From Hyphochytrium catenoides (lineage: Eukaryota > Sar > Hyphochytriomycetes > Hyphochytriales > Hyphochytriaceae): DNA of 64,000 nt. The translations under genes were made by a program, and so were the position numbers. Of this stretch, positions 35,301 through 46,884 are shown in pieces. The stretch lies in assembly GCA_900088475.1 (NCBI GenBank), contig FLMG01004054.1, forward strand, positions 1 through 64,000, given 5' to 3'. The notes beneath the pieces were generated by a model. That model was not told where the DNA came from, did no database searches, and worked only from the letters and a program-made list of their open reading frames with translations. Every line of letters begins with the position of its first letter. Position 1 is the first letter of the stretch.

Positions 35301-38300
35301 AGTTCGAGAAGGCGGTCTGCCTGCCATTGGTTGTTCATTTTTTCTCCTGAGAGAGACGCATCAAACTTCGTGTCCGCCTGTGCTGGGTAGTTGTATGCCA
35401 GGATCTGGGAAGAATAACAGAAAAAGATCAAAGGGATCCGCTACTTCCCAGACTGTATACAAGGGAGTAACGATCAGGGCTAAGCGCTACGGATAATTAG
35501 CTTCTCGCCTCTCTTTCTCTTTCTCTTATTTTTCCCTTCCCTAGCTCGTCTGTCGGCACTGAAGCCAAAGATGAGAAAGACAACACGATGATGGGTTTGT
35601 GATGCTTGCCTAATATTCCCTTACCTGACAGCCGGCAAACGCAGTAGAAAGTGGCTTCAAAAACACCAATGTGCTCTCTAGGGTGTCGAAGAAGTCATGA
35701 ACCACAACCAAGCTGCAAGCCTGCCCTGAGAAGTCCGGGGATCCCAGTATGATATAAGGTAGCTCAGTAGCACCGTCTGCACAGGTAAAGAGCTTCGGCA
35801 CCCAGACGGAGGAACCAGTCTCACCTCCAGGCACAGCTGCTAACTTCTCCATGAAGTTCTGAAAGGTGCAGAAAAGAGAGACCGTGAACTCTTTGAAGGT
35901 AGGATATAGCACGTACACGCTTTCTGTCCCATCGCTGACCCTCGTACTCATAACGCTGTCGTCTTGTTTGCCTACCCCGTGGTTTACCATAAAATAGGTA
36001 CTGCTCGCTATATCTCTCTGTCTCTCTCTCGCACATATGTACATCTATGGGATTCCACCAGTATGTACCTTCTGTGCGTTTCTCTTCGCGGCGTCCACAG
36101 CCTTTTTCTGCTTCACCTCTTCATTGTTTGGTGCGACAGGACGGCCAGTCTCCCCTTCTGGCTTAATCGTCATTCTAGATATCGGAGGGAAGAGGTTATC
36201 TGGGGGCCCCGATGGTCCTTTCTCAAGTTCTTCTCTGGAATCCTGCAAAAAAGCTGCAAGGTGTTTGAGGCGCTCGTGGCCTTTGCCATGGCTCCAAGCG
36301 TAAGCCTCAAGCACGTTCGTGATCCTAGTACCATAAGTAACTCAGTCTGTCTGTGTCGCGCATGGGGGGGAAGAAAGAAGGTTTGGAGAGCTAGAGACGC
36401 AAGGGAAGCAGTCAAAAGGTAGACGGACGGTAATGAGAGAGCAAATGATACTGGCTCTCAGGCGCTAGAAAATGCCAATACACGAACGATTCAGTCGACC
36501 CGGTGGAGGAGACTAAGGCATACTGCAAGTGCAGAGAAGGTTGAGAAGACGTTGCACGAGACAAAAGCAAGAGACAAACAATAGCAGTAGATAGGAAGAG
36601 GCCCGCAATCTTTCGTAGCTCCGTCAAAGAGCGACCAGACTGCTCCCGGCACAAATGTGCTGGTTCACCCTCGATGAGTTGATATCGTACCAGGCACAAA
36701 GCTTCGCTGCGCAGTGACTGATGGGCTCGATGGCAGCAGGATTGAAGCGTGGGTTCCTTACGTAAGGCTCTATCAGCCGCAGCTTCTTTTCTGTGAGTCC
36801 TTGCACCTCGAAGGAAGAGAGAAGAGCCAGAAACTTCTCTCCGTTAGCCAGCTTCTTCCTTGCTTCTGGCCACCCGACGACATCTTCTCTCTCCCCTAGC
36901 ATAAGGAGGAGGACCGTGGCTACCATGGACACCGCCGGCGGGGGATTCTTAAAACTTCGGAGCTCTGCTATCTCTCCCTTATTCAACTTAGCAAGACTCA
37001 ATGCAGCTCTGTCAAGTGCTGCCTGCGTTTCTTGCTCAGAGGATTTGCTAGAGGAAAGGGAAAAAGAGTTCAGAAGAGATATTGAGAAAGGACCATGAGC
37101 TAAGAAAGATGGGATCCCCTTGTTTGGGAAACAGCTTCCAAAGTACAGTCACTTCAGAACAACCCTGTACAAGGGCGAGAAAGCATTGCGCGCCGAGAAG
37201 GATCAGGTTATGATAAGGAGTAGTAGAATTAGGACGAACAAGCGTAAGGAAGGTTAAGACGAGTCAGACCGGACAGGCAGACAAACTAGACTAAAAAGAG
37301 GGTAACAGCCCGCCTTCAGAGGACCGACGTGCAGCATGCACCTCAAACCTAGAGATCAGGATCCCCATTCTTACTTACCCGACTCCAAACCTCTCGCTAT
37401 CTTTGTCCTTCTTCCCCTTCTTACTGGCCTGGATTTTAGCTCGGGCCTGCTCCCTGGCCTCTTCTATCATGTCATACACTGCGAAACAATTGCGGCAGAT
37501 GGCTACCTGCTGGTAGTAAACGCCCGGAAACTCCTCGGCCAGAGTAGCTAAAGTTGGCACAGTCCGCCGAAAAGGGTGCATTTAGAGGAAACCATGTGCA
37601 GTCATCCAGCGGATGATGTCAAAGGCTCCGATAAGACGTAAGGAAACTGAAGTCTACTTCGAGTTATGCTAGAGCTAAACGGGTAGCCATAATCGCAACG
37701 AAGGTGTTCAGAGTAGAGAGGGCTGCGAGAGAAGCGGAAAGAGAAGGGACTTACAGTCTTCTGCATCTTCGGAAAGGTAGTCACCTTTTTCCTTTCTCTC
37801 ATAACGTCGCAACAGAAGATCAACTAAGTTTTTCTCCTGTCTCGCCTGAACGATGTCTTTGAAGGGTATCTTAAACGTCTCAGAGCCAGACAAGGCCCGT
37901 TCGTCCCTGATGTCTGCTCCCACGGCACCCCTTACGTGCCGCTCCTGAACAGGAGCCAAATAGTATATGAGATTAGAGAGGAAGGCAGCCAGACGGTGCA
38001 TAGGAGGGGGTGTACGTCCTCTCAACATGTGGCAAAAAAAGAGGAGCACAGACTGTTGCGACTCCGGTATGCATTGTGGGGGACAAAAGATAGATGCATA
38101 CAGAAGGAGGCGCGCATACCATATTCGAGTCACCCATGATTCGCTTAAGCCTGGCCTCTGAGATCTTAGTCTTTATTCCCAAGTGAAGGTCTTTCTGCGC
38201 ACCGTCAGCATCCAGCTGGGGATAATGGGTGGAGTGGTGGGGCAGGAAAAGTTAGTCCACACAAGAGGAGCTTCATAAGAAGAGTCGACCCAACAGATTG

Positions 38301-40471
38301 GCTGAAGAAGGAGCAACTTGTGCGGGGTGTAGCTTCCTCTTCCTTGATCCTCATTTATCATCTTTGTAGGGTAACTGAGACGGTCTAGTCGCTCTCCTTA
38401 CCTTCAGATCATAATGACAAAAATCCCCTGCACAGCCGTTGATTTGAGTGGAACCAAGTAACTCCGCAGCTTGAAGCCGCTTCTGGCGCTGGACGTCAAT
38501 GTAGCGAGAACTCTGGTCGCCTCTATGGCGGGACGGAGACGAGAGAGACTTGGCTGGAGCAGTAGGAGAGAGGCTTTCTCCTCCTTCAGAAGGCTTCCGA
38601 GAAGCACTTAGCCTGCTATTCTCCTGCATAATTTTCGCCACAAGTCCTTCGTCTGGAACAAGAGTGGAGTTTTTCTCTCCTCTCCTCCTTATCCTCTCTT
38701 CAATGTTGGAGGGAATATGGTCTGAGCTTAGAGGGAACCCTTCCGCCATGTGCGTGAAAGGGGTACCCTTACTTCTGGGGTCGCTGGTGGGAGAAGCAGC
38801 ATAAGCCATCCTCTCCCGTTTCTCCACCTCAGAGGACTGGAAGATGCTGATCCTCCCCGGGGCCTCCTTCCCAGGTGATTGTTGCTTCATTGGTGGGGAA
38901 GAAGACTGAGAGCTATTAGAGAGAGTTGCAACTTCAAAGGTCCTTGTGCGGCACAGATGCACTATTCCCTCTCCGTCCAGTAGAAACTCTGCGTCAACAT
39001 ACGTCACTCTGACTTTGTGACAGTTCTCGACCGCACTTCGAGGCAGCGGAGACATGATTTGCAAGAGAGGGATGGAAAAAGAGGATTGATTATAAGGTGA
39101 ACGAGATGATGTGCTTGGCGTCAACTGGATGATGAAGGCAATCCGGACGCTAAGGGGTGGGGTCCATATGGGCAGTAGAAAGAAGAGAGAATGACGATTC
39201 TATAGGGAGTACCCAGGGATGGACGGTAGGGTTGAGACAAGAATAGAACGGAAGGAGCTTAACTGCATACCTGACGACCGACTTCACAATCTCAGTCATC
39301 CTACTGTTAACCCTCGCGGCCATGTTGGGCACCCTCTCAAGCTCTCCCTGCTGTACCGCCGTTACCTTGTGACCCTTGGTGCGGGGTTTGCCATCCCCGT
39401 CCATTCTGGCAACAGGAAAGAAGAGAGATTGTGGGGTGAGGTCAAGCAGAGAAAGAGCCGTAAAACTAGGTTTCCGTGTGAGACCCAAGCTGCATAGGTT
39501 GATCCGTTTTACGATTGTCAAACCACAATTTTATCTTTTCTGCCTCTGGCTTTATCTCCCCCACAAGACTGCACCTCTCCCAACTGTGTGATCCCTTGCA
39601 ACCTCTTTACCTGTACTCTAGCTCGTAGTTCGCATAACCTCCTAGAGGCGGGACCCCTCCTTTCGGGTCTGCATAAGCCTGAAAGCAAGTCACCTCTATA
39701 GGGATGCGAGACAAGAATTCGCCCACTTCGTTAAGGTTGACGATCTGCGGTGAGAGATGAGGAGGTGAGGCAACGGTGGAGATTTGTGGCATGTTGGAGA
39801 CAAACATGAAGTCTAGGAGCTGTCACATGGAGTCATGGCTAATGGAAGGAAGCAGGTGGCAGCAAGGAGAGAGTGACGAGCGGCAAAGGGATGATTGCAA
39901 CAGAGGAGTATGTTGGCGAACATGATGAAGAGCCAGCACCTTGACTGCTCCAGTATCGTAATAAGCTACGAGAATGCTCTTCTTCTTGTTATTCGGAAAG
40001 CCCATGGCGATGTGTTCTAAGGCTTCCTTTACAGCTTGAGGCGTCAAGTGCTTCTCGCTCCTTCGCTGCACCACGCCCTTGGCGCTTGTAAAGAGCCAAC
40101 TCTGCATCTGGCCCTCACTGACATGGATTGTATCGAGGATCTTTGCCTCACATGGCTGCCATATTTAGAGAAGCAGTCATAGATGGGGCAGTGAGGTGCC
40201 GATTGAAGGTGCGGGTGAAAGGAAGGAGGTGACGTAATGGAGGTAGGATAGGAGCTAAAAGAAAAAAAAAACATCCGCAAGATGGCAGGTAAGGAAAAGG
40301 GGGGCGGGCGGAGAAGGTGAACGTGGACATCCTGCGACTCACCATATCGTTACCCCTGGAGGCCATGGCCTGGCAGACCCAGGCCCAGTCCTTGCACACT
40401 GGGACCTGATTTGGTTCTAAGAAGCTGTTAGGCTTCAGGTCCCGAGTGATTTGCTGCACTTGAGACATCAT
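28566..40471 (-). CDS. giant fusion: dynein-stalk MTBD, pseudo alpha/beta hydrolase, IQ, SAM and ankyrin
   Basis: Exons join in phase from the ATG at 40471 to the stop at 28566-28568, well over 2,000 residues. Order: unknown N-terminal segments (SWLFTSAKGVVQRRSEKHLT; ILVAYYDTGAVK; a Ser-rich exon 39035-38402); CRNCFAVYDMIEEAREQA; a dynein heavy-chain stalk/microtubule-binding segment about 37050-36060 (SFKNPPPAVSMVATVLLLML, KFLALLSSFEV, YVRNPRFNPAAI, CAAKLCAWITNVLEAY); an alpha/beta-hydrolase domain about 35860-34100 (VVVHDFFDT, LAYNYPAQADTK, VGIGNGANIA, NVDPFVEGR, LWMKGGHEIRQE) whose nucleophile Ser is Gly; at least five IQ-like motifs about 32460-31800 (RIQAAYRGYMGRKR); coiled coil 31250-30350; SAM domain about 29650-29170 (WTVEDVGRWLDTLSLSQYKQ); ankyrin repeats to the end. 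No dynein motor AAA modules are seen. Two reading-frame breaks (32932 and 32557) look like homopolymer errors. Probably a microtubule- or cilium-associated calmodulin-binding scaffold (inference). Confidence 0.8.
29311..29372. repeat. (GA)n / (GAAA)n tract inside an intron
   Basis: Alternating GA repeats followed by GAAA repeats, lying between the SAM-domain exon and the next exon of the large minus-strand gene. On the sense strand it is a CT/CTTT tract. Confidence 0.85.
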
Positions 40472-42050
40472 GTGTTCAAAAGCGTGACCGTCTCTTCTGT
40501 TTTACAGCTGCGCTCTCTTCAGGATCCCTTTCTGATCTTCAACATTCTTCAGGATAGAGCCAAGCATCTGCCCCTCCCTGTCAGGCCACAGCCTCTGAAG
40601 CTCGACTACAGCTCGGCATCTTTGGGCAGAAGCCTGGCAGACAATGAGCTTCACGCGTGTCTTCCCGTCAGCGATACCCCGAAGCCAAGAAGTCCCGCTT
40701 TCGGAAAGGAAAGGCGTAGTGTAGAGTTTGGACGAAGCTAGTTAAGTAGTGCTTCGGCAGCCATCATTGAGAGAGAACGACAGAGCCACAAATGGGCAGT
40801 GGCAGCCTAGTAGAGCAGGCACGATACTATGATAGCAAAGGGTGAAGACTAAGAGAGACAGATAACTGAGCGACACGGAGAGTACGAGAAAGGGAAGAAA
40901 GAGACACGCATGATACATGGATAGATAGATAGATAGATAGAAAAAGTTAGTAGGCGACAGCAAACAAGGTCGAGACAAGCTTAGGCACCCACTCTGTGAG
41001 AGAGAGCGAGAGAGCGAGAGCGAGAGCGAGAGCGAGAGCGAGAGCGAGAGAGAGAGCGAGAGAGAGAGCGAGAGAGAGAGCGAGAGAGAGAGAGAGAGTC
41101 AGAGTAGACAGAGAGAACTAGTGAGAGAGAGAGAGAAAGAGGAGAGAAGCTTGAACACTGAGGCCTGTGGTTCCGAAGCCAAAAAATGGCATCACCGCTC
41201 TCCAAATAGCCTATTTTCTCCAAACCAGTTTGGGGGTTAACACACATCAGCGCTAACATCTTGCCACTTATGGCTTTAGAATAACGGTCTAGGTTAAGTT
41301 GTCAGCAAGGGAGACAGTGAGGACGAAGGTCGTTACATTGATGATGATGGCCACCCTGATTAACAATATATAAAGTGATATCCCTAATACTGCGCACATG
41401 GATGGGATTTATTGGGGATGAGGACGATTGCTTCTAACGCTTCTGAGAGGGCTTGGACACGGCGAACCGGCAGGGAGACAGAACCCTGACAACCTACCAG
41501 CGGGAAGACAGAGAGAGAGAGAGACAAAGAGGGAGAGAGAAAGAGAAAAAGAGACTGAGAGAGGAAGAAACTGTCAGAGGAGACCCAAAGAAGAGGAAAA
41601 TCCCCACAGGGAGACGCGAAGAGACAAAGGTTCAAATGAGGAACTCCTGAGATGACCTAGAGGCAATGGTCTTGTGATCACTGTTCTGAAGCGTTGCTTG
41701 ACTTCAACTTCAGTTAGCTTAGGAAGCATTTCACTAATCTGCTGCATTGCCGCCTTCCATGCTGCTGCTCTCACCCCCGAGTCTGCTTCTAAAACCCCAG
41801 AGTTACTACCAGGCCCGATCGAGAGCTGAAGACCAATGAGCAGCAAAGGCAAGTAATCGCGACGTCCACGGCCTTTTCACACCTTCATTAAGCCGCAGCC
41901 TCGGCAAAGCTATTCTTCTCATCTAGTATCCTTTGTTTGTCTCGTCACGCTTCTCTCAGTCTCATTCTCAAAATGAACTTTTTGTTAAGCAGGACCTCAT
42001 CGACTCTTACCTGAATAGGCCCCATCTATCTACTGCTTCTCTCCCTACAG
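40472..42050. other. divergent intergenic region with GA-rich microsatellites
   Basis: Lies between the start of the large minus-strand gene and the nucleotide-sugar transporter (+). It contains a (GATA)n run at about 40919-40940, a GAGAGC-type purine tract at about 41000-41098 and another at about 41510-41570. A minus-strand frame around 41870-41690 reads RRDYLPLLLIGLQLSIGPGS and SEMLPKLTEVEVKQRF and looks protein-like, and another around 41270-41170 reads MLALMCVNPQTGLEKIGYLE; they may be exons of an unrecognised gene, but I could not join them. Confidence 0.4.
41000..41098. repeat. (GAGAGC)n microsatellite
   Basis: Hexameric GAGAGC units grading into GA dinucleotides on the + strand; CT-rich on the sense strand of the minus-strand gene that starts about 0.55 kb away. 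Confidence 0.9.
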
Positions 42051-43112
42051 ACAGGGCTAACACCACTGTTATGGAAAACATGCGGTCAAGGCCTGCCCAA
42101 AGTGGTAGATCGCGTGCTTTATACAGAACTAGGAAAGGTAGCTGTTTGCTTTCTCACCCTAATGGCAATGGGGAAGCTAAGGTCCGTTGTAAGAGTTTGG
42201 ACCTTCGAGCAGAGTTTGCAATGTGCAGCTCTTCCTGCGGCCATATATTGCCTACAGAACCTACTGAACCAGCTGGCAATGCAGACCTTGGATTCCACCA
42301 CCTTCATCATTCTCAACCAGACGAAGATTATTTTCACTGCTCTTTTTGTCTATTTGATGCTGGGGAAGAGGCAGTCACGGCAGCAAATCTTAGCGCTACT
42401 TCTTCTCGTGCTAGGAACCTCTATTATTGTCATTGGTAAGCAGTCCGAAGCTACACAAACAAAGAAAGATAGGGTTCTTGAGAGCGACGCTCCACTTGCC
42501 ATTGGCGCTGCGGTGCTTGCCGGTGCTCTGTCAGGCTTAGCAGCCGCGATCGTTCAGTCTGCTTTGCAGGAAGCTAAGCGCGAGCCTTCCTTCTACACTC
42601 TGGAGCTTGCTTTCTACTCCATGCCTATTCTACTGCTGGGTGCCTTCCGGATGGATGGAGGAGGGTCCGTAAGAGCAAGGAAGCTTTCTTCATCACCCGA
42701 CTTTCCGCCATCACCCCAGCTCCATTGGCTCCTTCCTGTCGTCTTGCAAGCGGTCGGCGGCCTGCTTGTCGGCCTGGTAGCCAAACACTGTGGAAGTGTG
42801 CGAAAGGGGTTCTCCGTTGTCCTGGGCATCGTCATTTCAACCTTCGTCGACTGTATGCTTTACAATCGACGTCTAAACCTCTCTGCAGTGGGAGGAATCG
42901 CCCTGGTTGCTTTTAGCCTCTATCTACATTTGACGTACCCGTACAAGTTGGTGCCGCCTGCTGTTCCCAAGGGAGTGAAAGAGAGTACACCGAGAATGTC
43001 ATATGAGAGGTCTTCAGTATATGAAAGGTGTAGGCAGCCTCTAGAGAAGCTCCGTCTGTTTGGGATCTACTCCAGAAAGCGCGTTAAGGAGCATCCTCTC
43101 CAGCTATGTTGA
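42051..43112 (+). CDS. nucleotide-sugar transporter (SLC35A family), 5' exon unresolved
   Basis: A Golgi/ER antiporter that exchanges cytosolic nucleotide sugars for lumenal nucleotide monophosphates. The main exon opens after the acceptor CTCCCTACAG at 42041-42050 and reads TGLTPLLWKTCGQGLP to the stop at 43112, 353 residues. Family motifs: VLYTELGKVAVC, ALPAAIYCLQNLL, TTFIILNQTKIIFTALF (the conserved Q.KI..TALF block), LLLVLGTSIIVI, GLAAAIVQSALQEAK, AVGGLLVGLVAKH and FSVVLGIVISTFV. About nine to ten hydrophobic helices are visible. A short first exon with the initiator Met must lie upstream, probably between 41850 and 42000. Substrate (UDP-Gal, UDP-GlcNAc or CMP-sugar type) cannot be told. 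It converges on the next gene with 170 bp between stops. Confidence 0.9.
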   Translation, partial: TGLTPLLWKTCGQGLPKVVDRVLYTELGKVAVCFLTLMAMGKLRSVVRVWTFEQSLQCAALPAAIYCLQNLLNQLAMQTLDSTTFIILNQTKIIFTALFVYLMLGKRQSRQQILALLLLVLGTSIIVIGKQSEATQTKKDRVLESDAPLAIGAAVLAGALSGLAAAIVQSALQEAKREPSFYTLELAFYSMPILLLGAFRMDGGGSVRARKLSSSPDFPPSPQLHWLLPVVLQAVGGLLVGLVAKHCGSVRKGFSVVLGIVISTFVDCMLYNRRLNLSAVGGIALVAFSLYLHLTYPYKLVPPAVPKGVKESTPRMSYERSSVYERCRQPLEKLRLFGIYSRKRVKEHPLQLC

Positions 43113-43281
43113 GTGCCAGAGAAATTGGACAGCTGAAAGAGAAAGGGAAAGGTTGACGACAGAAGAGATTAACTCTCCTAGTTGTCCCGAGTACTCTGGT
43201 GGACTGTTGTAGATCGAAGGTTCTCAAGCAGGCAGGGCCTATAAAGACTTCCCACCATGCCCTTGCTTTCAGCACTCAGTG

Positions 43282-45612
43282 CTACCAGAGGCGAGATGTA
43301 GGCTCGGACTCTTTTAGCTGAGCTAGAGCCGCGATTCCTCCTGTTTTTGCAAAACAGAGCCCGATAGCCGTTTCTTCTTCACATACTTCCTCAGGGCGAT
43401 TCCTCGACTCCATCTGTTCTGGATTTGTTGTCGCCCTATGACGCCGCTCACGATGTCGCAGCTCCGTGTCATACTCAACTTCTTCTCCGACTCGTTCCTC
43501 TCCCTTTACACTTGGCCTTTCCTCCGTTTTGTAACGTTCAATATCACCAATACTTACATCGTCGCCCTTCTCTTCTTCTACCTCTTCCTCGGTGCTTACA
43601 TCCAAATCTTCATCCCCTTCATAACCTCCAGACGACTCTTCCTTACCCCTTATTCGCGCTTTTCTCCTGACTGAATTCCTCTTGTTCCACTTTGATGGCG
43701 TCCTCCTGGTTGGTGCCTCCGGTTGTTTTCCCTCTAGTCCTTCCACAGCTTCGATGCTAGGCATAGGCGTTTCTTTTCTCTGTCCATGGGTATAACTTTC
43801 AATGTCATTATTGAGCCCTGGGGCCGACGAAGGGTGAGAAGGAGTGGAAGGATTCTCCTCGTTTGGTGAATCATCAATGTATCCAGTTCCCATCGGTAGG
43901 GTCCCGAACTCCTTTTGCCACTCGAACCGAAGGCCAAGGTGCAGCTTTGCCATAGAGACAAAGTGCTCCCTCTCACTTTGCAGAGGATTGCGGGGATATT
44001 GCTGCAAAATCATAGCTACTAGCAAGTCCAGAAGGTTCCCCTTGTTTCCCTTATCTAAAGCTTCGTTGATCAGTCTTTGTTGTACCGAGAGCATATTCTC
44101 ATCATCTCCACTTTCCATGTCTTCCCAACCCTGAGAAAAGAGGTCTTCGAGTTCTCCGATTCTCTGCTGAGCTTTCTCCAGTAAGTCCTCTTCCACAATC
44201 ACCAATCTCTCTCTCATCTTGTCTATCTTGGTTTGATCGCCAGGCCGCTCTCTTTCTATTCTCTCCAAAAGAGAATCCCTAAGACGGATAAGCTGAAGAC
44301 TCAAGTGAGAGTTAGAGCCACAGAGCGCGGCAGCTTGAAAACGCTGGCAGAAAAGCGAAGATTCTATGAAAGTGTTTCGTTTAGGAGGCTTCAGAGATGA
44401 GGAGATATATCTCAGCCAGTAATAGAGCCCAAGAGTGCCAAAAGAGTGAGATAAAAAGCCAGAAAGAAAGGTACTTCTTAGAGCAAAGAATGGGGCTATT
44501 GAAATAGATCTGGGTGGAGAGATCTAGACTTTAGACAAAGACTAATACCTGGTCAATGGCTAGCTGTGCATCTCTTTGCCTGGCGTTTTGCGCCATTTCC
44601 TCCTTCATAGCCATCTTCTCTACTTCCGCTGCTACTTCTGCTTTCCAAATTAGGTCTTTTGAGGTGTGCCGCAGCATAGTCTTCAGACTGTTCACACTCT
44701 TCCATGGCGTAGGGGACGTCACTCGACGCCACAGCTCTGCTACTTGCTCTTCGCCTATCCTCTCAGGGTAGCTCACAACGTGATACTTGTCGTCTGGTGT
44801 GGCAATGCTGGCACCAAGGAGAAACTCTTCTAGGCCATCCTGCTCAGTGTGCAAAGCAATTCCTACGGGAAGCAGAGCAGCACAGAGAAAAATATGTGAG
44901 AAGTGCACCCGAAGAGGGAAAAGAAGGACGCATAGCTAGTTCAGGAAAGTTGAAGAGGAGAACGAAGGAATGGAGGACCTAGAATTGTAGCAATAACGGA
45001 CGACATCCTCAGATAAGTGCAACTGCTATCCAATAGTGAAAGGCTACCTAGGTCGAACATCTCCCCTATGGCGGTCTTGAAGTTTTCTGCCAGGACCTGC
45101 TCGACTCTCTCTTTGACAAGTTCTATGGATTCGTCATCTACGGCCTCATCGCTCAACAGCTTGGTCAAGTTGATAGCGATTAGTGGCATGGACACACAGG
45201 GGCGATGCTCTGCCAGGTCGTGAGACGGCTCCTCCCATTGGGGTGCATCGAGAGCTTTAAATGTGTCCTCTTCTACCTCGGTGTTTTCAAGGACTGCAGT
45301 CCTGGTTAAAGGAATTTCCTCAACCTCTATCAAGTCCTCCCATGTATCAACAGCCAATGGTCTGCCTGAATTCGGACGGCTGGCGGCTTGACCAACACTT
45401 TGCTCAACGATCACTGTCTCACTCGCTCGGCTTATCGCTTGATAGCTTTGTTCAGGTCCGCGTGGTCCATGGGTTAGGTCGCCGCTTCCAGAGGATGATA
45501 ACGATCGATGGGCGCGGCCCACAAGCCCTGGATCTATCCTCAGCGTTAACGCATCCTTCTTTACGACTCGAACGGTCCTGCTGGTTCCCGGCTTAGCCTT
45601 CAGAACCTCCAT
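43282..45612 (-). CDS. unrecognised three-exon acidic/coiled-coil protein
   Basis: Three exons join in phase: 45612-45048, 44862-44549 and 44292-43282, giving about 629 residues from an ATG at 45612 (MEVLKAKPGTSRTVRVVKKD). Exon 1 ends FDLG and continues GIALHTEQDGLEEFLLGAS. Exon 2 ends AIDQ and continues LIRLRDSLLERIERE. The middle is helical and coiled-coil-like (VEKMAMKEEMAQNARQRDA; RERLVIVEEDLLEKAQQRIG). There is a compact predicted helical region (LLDLLVAMILQQYPRNPLQ). The C-terminal ~150 residues are highly charged, with acidic runs (EEEVEEEKGDD) and a basic patch (KWNKRNSVRRKARIRG). No family is recognised; a cytoskeletal or nuclear scaffold is possible. Confidence 0.7.
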
Positions 45613-46884
45613 GATGATGCTTAGAGAACTCGGTATACTGCTCGCTGGCACTTCACCCCTCGCGGAGCTCAGCGCATCTGGGCATCTGGCGCGCAGCTCA
45701 GCACATGCAGTAGCTTGGCGTTATCCTACCGTTGCTCTATCTTGAGTTGTGGGTGAGCCTTGCAGTGTACGTGACCAGAGTTCACCTGGAAGACGCACAG
45801 GAAGGTCGACGCTTGCCAACAGAGCAGCAGCAGCATCAGATCACCTCATCGTCGCCACCACCAAACCTTGAAACACCCTCCATTGCCGACAAGATCAGGG
45901 ATATTATAAGGTAGGTTTTGAATCCATCGCAAATAACCTCTGCTAATTCCCGACCGAGCTGATTACCATGAGAATGATCAGAGCCTGACAAGTTCTTGGA
46001 GTGCTGTTGGACGTTCGGCTGATAAGGGTGGAAGTGGAAGGAAGAGAAGATGATCAACAGCCATGCTGCCTCTGTCTTCAGTTTTCTCCCTCGCGCGTCG
46101 AGCTAAAGTAATCGTCAGGCCCCTGGGCAGCCTGAGATAGCCTAGTGAGTAGATGAGCAGCGCCATTTCCAACACAAAGTTCCGCTCGACTTTCTAGTGT
46201 AAGTGAGCTTCATAGTTGGTGAAAGAGACTTAAGGTATGTGGACGGAGTCTCATGACCTCAGACTATTCAGCTTCTCATTGTTCTTATTGAGGGTGTGCT
46301 GGTTTCACACCCCTCAGCTAGACCCTCACTTTGGATGGTAGAAGCCATCGCCTACCTAAAATTCACTCTTCTTGGTAGTTGGATGGGAGGTGCTTATCAA
46401 TGAAGCTAAGGCAGCCTGTGGAGGAAGATTCCTTTTCGATTGCAAAGATTAGCAGGAGTCTACGCCAAGGATCCTCCACATCACCGCAGTCGTGGATTGC
46501 AAGACTAATGAACACAATTGACTTGATGCTCGTAACCCTTTCTTCTATATCACCTCACGCGAACCCTATGGATGCTCCAAAGTGTTGCCCTGACAATGCC
46601 ATTGCCCACCATCCCGCGCCGTAGCTGAGCCTTCCAACAAGCAACGCAGACTTACAAATGCAGGAAAACGCTATGTATTTTGTTTAGGATCTGTGCTTTT
46701 TGCTCGAATAAGTTCGAGGAAAGCCACGGCACTCGCTCTTCTGGAGAGCCTGAAAGATTTTTGGGAGGCAATAGTAAAACGATGAAGCCACGACGTAGAC
46801 CTTCCACCGCCACTAAGCAAGGAGAAAACAAACATCTAAAAAGTCCAGGCACAACACGCTTTCTTCATTAAGGTAACCGCCCGC
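45613..46884. other. intergenic region with exon-like pieces
   Basis: About 1.3 kb with no resolved gene. On the + strand, a frame around 45780-45910 ends NLETPSIADKIRDIIR at a GTAGGT donor, and pieces near 46453-46590 read RILHITAVVDCKTNEHN and DARNPFFYITSREPYGCSKV in different frames. These look protein-like and could be exons of a small unrecognised gene overlapping the promoter of the minus-strand gene, but I cannot join them. Confidence 0.3.

Noticed and set aside
35870-36055. Minus-strand frame VSDGTESVYVLYPTFKEFTV as part of the fusion gene
   Set aside because: A strong acceptor (CACCTTTCAG before NFMEKLAAV) joins in phase with the donor after NAQK at about 36063, so this piece is better read as intron.
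28566-40471. Large minus-strand gene as a true dynein heavy chain
   Set aside because: Only the stalk/microtubule-binding portion is recognisable; no Walker-motif AAA modules or dynein C-terminal domain were found in any frame of the gene.
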